Part shown: in pieces, positions 57,016 to 64,000 of the stretch
How positions within the stretch are numbered: the first letter of the stretch is position 1
How the letters are laid out: each line of letters begins with the position of its first letter
Assembly: GCF_004121055.1 (NCBI RefSeq)
Contig: NZ_PYAL01000009.1
Location: forward strand, 1-64,000
Length of the DNA: 64,000 bases
Source of the DNA: Achromobacter aloeverae
GTDB lineage: Bacteria > Pseudomonadota > Gammaproteobacteria > Burkholderiales > Burkholderiaceae_B
Direction of reading: 5' to 3'
Notes under the pieces: generated by a model
What the model saw: the letters and a program-made list of their open reading frames with translations, nothing else
Told to the model about the DNA's origin: nothing
Databases searched by the model: none
Position numbers and translations under genes: made by a program

Positions 57016-57044
57016 AATAAACGAAAAACGCAATAAACGAAAAA
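57016..57044. repeat. 13-bp direct repeat upstream of the antitoxin gene
   Basis: Two perfect copies of AATAAACGAAAAA (57016-57028 and 57032-57044), 16 bp apart, in an AT-rich stretch about 50-75 bases upstream of the antitoxin ATG. They are probably operator half-sites for the antitoxin, overlapping the promoter region. Confidence 0.7.
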
Positions 57045-57077
57045 ATGCCCGATGCTCCTAGCCGAGCGAGTGGAATG

Positions 57078-57111
57078 AAAAAGGGGATCTCTTGTGAAGA
57101 TCCCCTTTTTT
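57078..57111 (-). terminator. Intrinsic terminator after tex
   Basis: AAAAAGGGGATC-N9-GATCCCCTTTTT, a 12-bp perfect stem including the A/T flanks, about 80 bases beyond the tex stop on the minus strand. It separates tex from the toxin-antitoxin pair. Confidence 0.88.
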
Positions 57112-57188
57112 CCACGCCGGCGTCACCGGCGTTGGAGACATCGGCCGCGCCGGCGTCGGCGATGCACCCGTGATGCTTCGACGCAGGC

Positions 57189-59576
<2,388 letters not shown>

Positions 59577-59799
59577 CTCGATACAACGACAAAATGGAAA
59601 AAGAAAACCGTCCCGGGCGGGCTTGCCACCCGGGACGCCCCGTGGGCAAGAGGCGGATTGTGCCATACGGCCACCGGGGGACGCCTCCCGCCGAGGCGGA
59701 TTTCGTCCCTTTTTACCGCGAGATACACGCCGGAACGTTATCATTACGGTTGGCGGCCACGGATACGCGTGGCCGTTTCCATTCCTACCTTGCCTTCCT

Positions 59800-62007
59800 A
59801 TGCTGGACCTGGACATCACCGATTTCTTCGCCGCCGACGGCCCGCTGGCGCGCGCCCTGCCGGGCTATCGCATGCGCGAGTCGCAGGTGTCGCTGGCGCA
59901 GGCCATCGAGCGCGCCATCGCCGGCCGCGACACCCTCGTGGCGGAGGCGGGCACCGGCATCGGAAAAACGTGGGCCTACCTGGTGCCGGCCTTCCTGGGC
60001 GGCGGCAAGGTGCTGGTTTCCACCGGCACGCGCACCCTGCAGGACCAGTTGTTCTCCCGCGACCTGCCGCGCGTGCGCGCCGCGCTGTCCGTGCCCATCA
60101 CGGCCGCCTTGCTCAAGGGGCGCGGCAACTACCTGTGCCACTACCACCTGGACCGCCTGTCCGGCGACGAGCGCGCCCTGAAGTCGCGCGCCGAGGTCAG
60201 CCAGCTGCGCCATATCCAGAAGTTCGCGGTGCACACCAAGACCGGCGACCGCGCCGACCTGGCGCAGGTGCCGGAAGATGCCGATATCTGGTCGCGCGTG
60301 ACGTCGACCCGCGAAAACTGCCTGGGCCAGGAGTGCCCGCGCATACGCGACTGCTTCGTGGTCAAGGCAAGGCGCCAGGCCCAGGAGGCCGACGTGGTGG
60401 TGGTCAACCACGCCCTCTTCATGGCCGACCTGGTGTTGCGCGAAGAGGGGGTGACGGACCTGCTGCCCGAAGCCGATACGGTGATCTTCGACGAGGCGCA
60501 CCAACTGCCCGACACCGCCACCCGGTTTCTCGGCAGCAGCGTGTCCACCCATCAGTTCCTCGATTTCGGCCGCGCCGCCGAGGCCGCCGGCCTGGCCTAT
60601 GCGCGCGAAGCCACCAATTGGAGCGAGGCCGGCCGCCAGGTCGAGCACGCCGCGCGCGAGCTGCGCCTGGCCTGCGCCGCCATCGAACGCATGCCCGGAC
60701 GCAAGGCCACGTTCGAGGCCATGCCCGATGCCGAGGACTTCGATGCCGCGCTGGCGGTCCTGTCGAACACCATCAAGTCCGTGACGCAGGGCTTGACGCA
60801 GGTCGCGGAAAAGCATCCGGACCTGATGGCCGCGGCGCGCCTGGGCGCGGACTTGCTGGTGCGCCTGAAACGCTGGTCGACGCCCGCGCGTCCCGGCAGC
60901 GCGGGTTTGGCTGACGGCGACGACGCGGAGGTGCTGGCGGCCTGGGCCGCCTCGCAGGACGCGGTGGCGGCGCTGGACGGCGTCATTGAAATGTCCCAGG
61001 GCGCCGAGGAGGCGTTGGCGGCGGAGTTGCTGGAGGGCTCCTCCAGGTCGACGTCCGCCGCCCGCGGCGACGCGTCCGCGCCGCCGCCGGCCCCGGCCAA
61101 GCTGGAATGGACCGGCCCGGCGGTGCGCTGGGTCGAGCACGGCCTGCACCATGTGCGGCTGCATTCCGCTCCGCTGTCGGTGGCGCAGGCATTTTCGCGT
61201 TTCCGCAAGCCGGGCCAGGCCTGGATCCTGACGTCCGCCACGCTGTCGGTGCATGGCGATTTCGGCCATTTCACGCGGCAACTGGGTCTCAGGGACGCGC
61301 AGACGGGGCATTGGGAGTCGCCTTTCGACTACGGCACGCAAGGGCTGCTGTTCGTGCCCAAGGGGCTGCCCGAGCCGCAGGCGCCCAACTATGCCGAGCG
61401 CTTCGTCGAGACCTTGATGCCTTTGCTGCACGCCAGCCCGGGCGGCGCGCTGGTGTTGTGCACGACGCTGCGCGCGGTGGATCGCTTCGCCGGCCTGCTG
61501 GCGGACGAGTTCGACCGCGCCGGCGTGGAGTGGCCGCTGCTGCGCCAGGGCGAGGGCACGCGGCGGGACCTGCTGGAACGCTTCCGCACGCTGACCCACC
61601 CGGTGCTGGTGGGCAGCGCCAGTTTCTGGGAAGGCATCGACCTGCCGGGCGATATCCTGACGCTGGTCGCCATCGACAAGCTGCCATTCGCACCGCCCGA
61701 CGATCCGGTGATCGAGGCGCGCTTGCGCGAATGCCGCGAGCGCGGCGGCAATCCTTTCGCCGAGTACCAATTGCCTGAAGCCGCGATTGCCCTGAAGCAG
61801 GGCGCGGGGCGCCTGATACGCACGATGTCGGACTGGGGCGTGCTGATGGTGGGCGACGTACGCCTGGTCGAGAAAAGCTACGGCAAGCGGCTGTGGCGCG
61901 GCCTGCCGCCCTTTGCCCGCACGCGCGAGCTGGACGAGGCGCTGGGCTTCCTGGCGCGCAAGACCGACGCGGCGTCCGACGCGGCGTCCGATGGCGCGGA
62001 CGCCTAG
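59800..62007 (+). CDS. ATP-dependent DNA helicase, DinG/YoaA family
   Basis: 735-aa superfamily 2 iron-sulfur helicase (XPD-like), 5'-3', acting in DNA repair. Walker A is [14 protein letters not shown] (about residues 48-61) and the Walker B box is DEAHQLPD. Four cysteines for a [4Fe-4S] cluster lie in NYLCHYHL and [14 protein letters not shown]. The second RecA domain has [21 protein letters not shown] and [11 protein letters not shown] 59800 starts [10 protein letters not shown] and is divergent from tex. The C-terminal repeated DAASD tail is low complexity. YoaA or DinG cannot be separated by eye. Confidence 0.94.
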   Translation: MLDLDITDFFAADGPLARALPGYRMRESQVSLAQAIERAIAGRDTLVAEAGTGIGKTWAYLVPAFLGGGKVLVSTGTRTLQDQLFSRDLPRVRAALSVPITAALLKGRGNYLCHYHLDRLSGDERALKSRAEVSQLRHIQKFAVHTKTGDRADLAQVPEDADIWSRVTSTRENCLGQECPRIRDCFVVKARRQAQEADVVVVNHALFMADLVLREEGVTDLLPEADTVIFDEAHQLPDTATRFLGSSVSTHQFLDFGRAAEAAGLAYAREATNWSEAGRQVEHAARELRLACAAIERMPGRKATFEAMPDAEDFDAALAVLSNTIKSVTQGLTQVAEKHPDLMAAARLGADLLVRLKRWSTPARPGSAGLADGDDAEVLAAWAASQDAVAALDGVIEMSQGAEEALAAELLEGSSRSTSAARGDASAPPPAPAKLEWTGPAVRWVEHGLHHVRLHSAPLSVAQAFSRFRKPGQAWILTSATLSVHGDFGHFTRQLGLRDAQTGHWESPFDYGTQGLLFVPKGLPEPQAPNYAERFVETLMPLLHASPGGALVLCTTLRAVDRFAGLLADEFDRAGVEWPLLRQGEGTRRDLLERFRTLTHPVLVGSASFWEGIDLPGDILTLVAIDKLPFAPPDDPVIEARLRECRERGGNPFAEYQLPEAAIALKQGAGRLIRTMSDWGVLMVGDVRLVEKSYGKRLWRGLPPFARTRELDEALGFLARKTDAASDAASDGADA

Positions 62008-62031
62008 GCCCCCTGGCTACGGACCCAAGGG

Positions 62032-62067
62032 AAAAGACGGGGGCCGCAACCGCGGCCCCCGTCTTTT
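62032..62067. terminator. Bidirectional intrinsic terminator between the helicase gene and bamD
   Basis: A 16-bp perfect stem (AAAAGACGGGGGCCGC with GCGGCCCCCGTCTTTT) around an AACC loop. It has A/T flanks on both sides and can serve both convergent genes. Confidence 0.92.
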
Positions 62068-62110
62068 CCTCGAATTCTCCTAGATCGAAGTGGCTTCGAT
62101 CAGACAGATA

Positions 62111-62959
62111 TCAGAACCAGCTCCAGGGATCCCACCACGACTGGTCCACCTTGAAGCCTTCCTTGGGGAACTTGCTGTTCGGATAGTTCTTGTCCATCAC
62201 CCGCTGGGCATCGTTCTTCAGGTCCGGCATGTTCAACTTGTCGTAGGACAGGACCATGACGTACAGCGCTTCCTCGGTCGCCGGGGCGCCTTCGAAATCG
62301 GTGATCACGGTCTGCGCCCGGTTGGCCGCCGCGACGTAGGCGCCACGCTCGTAGTAGTAGCGCGCCACGTGCACTTCGTTCATGGCGATGGCGTTGACCA
62401 GCCACGCCATGCGCTGCTTGGCGTCGGGGGTGTACTTGCTGTCCGGGAAGCGGTTGACCAGCTCCGTGAAGGCGTCATACGACGCACGCAGGCCCTTGGG
62501 GTCGCGCTCGCTGGGGTCCTGGCCGGTGATGTTGGTCATGAACGCGCTGGCCGGCGTGAAATTGATCAGCCCCTTCAGGTAGAGCACGTAATCCGTGCCC
62601 GGGTGGTTGGGGTAGAGCTGCTGGAAGCGGTCGATGGCAGCGAGCGCCTGCTCGTTCTCGCCGTCCTTCCAGTTGATGTAGGCGACATCGATCAGGGCTT
62701 GCTGGGCGTAGACGCCGAAGGGATAGCGGCTTTCCACCGCGGTCATACGTTCACGCGCATCCTTCCAGTTGCCCGCCGACATTTCCTGCTTGCCGTCGGC
62801 ATACAGTTGCTCGGCGCTCCAGCCGGCGGTTTTGTCGAGTTTTGCGGTGGTCGTGCCGCAAGCGGCAAGGACCAGCGTGAAGAGCAAGACGAAGAAGGTA
62901 CGCGCGACCGACCCGAATCGGGAGGCGTGGGTTGGATGGGCGGGAACGCGGAGAATCAC
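62111..62959 (-). CDS. bamD: Outer membrane assembly lipoprotein BamD
   Basis: 282-aa lipoprotein of the BAM complex that inserts beta-barrels into the outer membrane. The signal sequence ends in LVLAAC-GTT (lipobox, acylated Cys near residue 33). TPR-like helices follow (ESRYPFGVYAQQALIDVAY, DRFQQLYPNHPGTDYVLYL, VNRFPDSKYTPDAKQRMAW, AQTVITDFEGAPATEEALY), and the chain ends in DQSWWDPWSWF. The start is a GTG at 62959 with AAGGAA 8 bases upstream. An ATG at 63016 would overlap rluD and adds residues before the signal. It is divergent from rluD, 55 bases apart. Confidence 0.94.
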   Translation of the reverse strand: MILRVPAHPTHASRFGSVARTFFVLLFTLVLAACGTTTAKLDKTAGWSAEQLYADGKQEMSAGNWKDARERMTAVESRYPFGVYAQQALIDVAYINWKDGENEQALAAIDRFQQLYPNHPGTDYVLYLKGLINFTPASAFMTNITGQDPSERDPKGLRASYDAFTELVNRFPDSKYTPDAKQRMAWLVNAIAMNEVHVARYYYERGAYVAAANRAQTVITDFEGAPATEEALYVMVLSYDKLNMPDLKNDAQRVMDKNYPNSKFPKEGFKVDQSWWDPWSWF

Positions 62960-63014
62960 GACGGTTGTTTCCTTGGTGTTAGCATGGCTGCGGTCGATTA
63001 TATGATTTGTCTCC

Positions 63015-63971
63015 ATGTCCGATATAGCCGCGAGCGCGGAATTCCCGTCCGATGACGAACCGCACACCTTGCGCCTCCCCCTGAACGCCCCCACCGACCG
63101 TCTCGATAAAGTCCTGGCCGGCCTGTTGACGGACCATTCACGCAGCCGCCTGCAGGGCTGGATCGAGGGCGGCCACGTGCTGGTCAATGGCGCGCCGGCC
63201 AAGGTGCGCCAGGCCGTCGGGCCGGGCGATATCCTGACGATCTGGGAGCAGCCAGCCCCTGAAAGCCTTGCTTACACCCCTGAACCGGTCGATTTCGGGG
63301 TGGTCGAGGCCAGCCCGGACTGGATCGTCGTGGACAAGCCGGCCGGCCTGGTCACCCACCCGGGCGCCGGCAACTGGACCGGCACGCTGCTCAACGGGCT
63401 GCTGTACCGTTATCCCGAGCTGGCCACGGTGGCGCGCGCCGGCATCGTGCACCGCCTGGACAAGGACACCTCGGGCCTGATGGTGGTGGCCCGGACGGAG
63501 CGGGCCCAGACCCATCTGGTGCGCCAGCTTCAGGCGCGCAGCATGGGGCGGGAATACCTGGCCCTGGCGCACGGGCAACTGGACGCCGGCGGGACGGTGG
63601 ACCGGGAAATCGGCCGTGACCCCCGCGTACCGGTCAGGATGACCGTGGACCGTCCCGTGGCGCCCAAGCAGGCCATTACCCATTACGAGCCGCGCCGGTG
63701 GGGGCTGGCCGACGGCGCCCCCGCCACCCTGGTGACCTGTCGCCTGGAAACCGGGCGCACCCACCAGATTCGCGTCCACCTGGCCAGCCTGGGACACCCC
63801 CTGTTGGGCGACGTGCTCTATGGCGGCCGCTGCGTGGCCGGCGCCGCGCGGCAGATGCTGCATGCCCGCGCCCTGCATTTCGACGACCCGGGCGGCGGCG
63901 GGGAGCGCGCCTTCGAGGCCCAGCCGCCGGCGGACATGCAGGCCGTCCTCGATGCCGTGCAATGGCGGTGA
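63015..63971 (+). CDS. rluD: Ribosomal large subunit pseudouridine synthase D
   Basis: 318-aa RluA-family enzyme that makes pseudouridines in helix 69 of 23S rRNA. An S4 RNA-binding domain occupies residues about 27-78 (TDRLDKVLAGLL, SRSRLQGWIEGGHVLVNG). The catalytic domain has GIVHRLDKDTSGLMVVAR with Asp149 as the nucleophile, and TGRTHQIRVHL. Complete to its stop. The gene after it lies outside the window; such genes are usually followed by yfiH in proteobacteria. Confidence 0.96.
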   Translation: MSDIAASAEFPSDDEPHTLRLPLNAPTDRLDKVLAGLLTDHSRSRLQGWIEGGHVLVNGAPAKVRQAVGPGDILTIWEQPAPESLAYTPEPVDFGVVEASPDWIVVDKPAGLVTHPGAGNWTGTLLNGLLYRYPELATVARAGIVHRLDKDTSGLMVVARTERAQTHLVRQLQARSMGREYLALAHGQLDAGGTVDREIGRDPRVPVRMTVDRPVAPKQAITHYEPRRWGLADGAPATLVTCRLETGRTHQIRVHLASLGHPLLGDVLYGGRCVAGAARQMLHARALHFDDPGGGGERAFEAQPPADMQAVLDAVQWR

Positions 63972-64000
63972 GCGGGGCGACCCGCGCAACATCTTGACGT

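Overview
The window is high-GC chromosomal DNA from a betaproteobacterium of the order Burkholderiales, most likely Alcaligenaceae of the Bordetella/Achromobacter kind. The evidence is the gene order mdh - GntR - sdhCDAB - sdhE - gltA, the odhA(sucA) - odhB(sucB) - lpd - zapE block, a Bug-type (TTT) solute receptor, several LysR/IclR regulators, and a 5S rRNA of betaproteobacterial type. I see no phage genes, insertion sequence or CRISPR array.

Layout. 1-390: the end of an rRNA operon (last bases of 23S, 5S, terminator). 425-2211: an AI-2E-family permease and a YchJ protein. 2428-15012 is an aromatic or hydroaromatic acid catabolic region. It holds an IclR regulator, a TRAP transporter (DctP plus a fused DctQM) with an unknown alpha/beta-barrel gene, a divergent type II dehydroquinase with an MHS-type permease, a second paralogous IclR, then pcaQ divergent from pcaH-pcaG-pcaB, and a DHA2 exporter with its divergent LysR. 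16113-17951: two glutathione transferases and a small membrane protein. 18248-27610 is a central-carbon block: prpB-prpC (methylcitrate cycle), mdh, a GntR regulator, and sdhCDAB-sdhE-gltA read in one direction. 27738-31058: a secreted protein of unknown function, an AEC transporter and a LysR. 31219-33122: leuA with a leader peptide and an apparent attenuator. 33332-39545 is accessory metabolism: an HTH / hydrolase / DUF4180 overlapping trio, a LysR, a Bug receptor, an Ldh-type dehydrogenase and a beta-hydroxyacid dehydrogenase. 39842-43667: an SDR - MFS - AhpD-like run and a GlxA-type regulator. 43818-53552: maeB, the 2-oxoglutarate dehydrogenase complex and zapE. 53664-63971: trpS, a SUKH-like gene, a broken PIN toxin with its HTH antitoxin, tex, a DinG/YoaA helicase, bamD and rluD.

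How the genes fit together. The TRAP and MHS transporters, the dehydroquinase-like enzyme and pcaHGB suggest uptake of quinate/shikimate-like or aromatic acids and their passage through protocatechuate into the beta-ketoadipate pathway. The remaining pca genes are not in the window. The centre and right parts hold most of the TCA cycle (citrate synthase, 2-oxoglutarate dehydrogenase, succinate dehydrogenase, malate dehydrogenase), the propionate-linked methylcitrate enzymes and malic enzyme.

The most interesting signals are regulatory. (1) Upstream of leuA a 33-codon leader peptide with CTA-CTA-CCC-CTG codons precedes two interleaved complementary pairs, one of which hides the leuA ribosome binding site; together they form a coherent leucine attenuator acting on translation. 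(2) Both IclR genes are preceded by tandem palindromes with the same 18-bp centre-to-centre geometry. (3) A near-perfect 28-bp palindrome beside a perfect 14-bp one lies between mdh and the GntR gene. (4) A PIN-domain toxin is interrupted by one in-frame amber codon next to an intact antitoxin.
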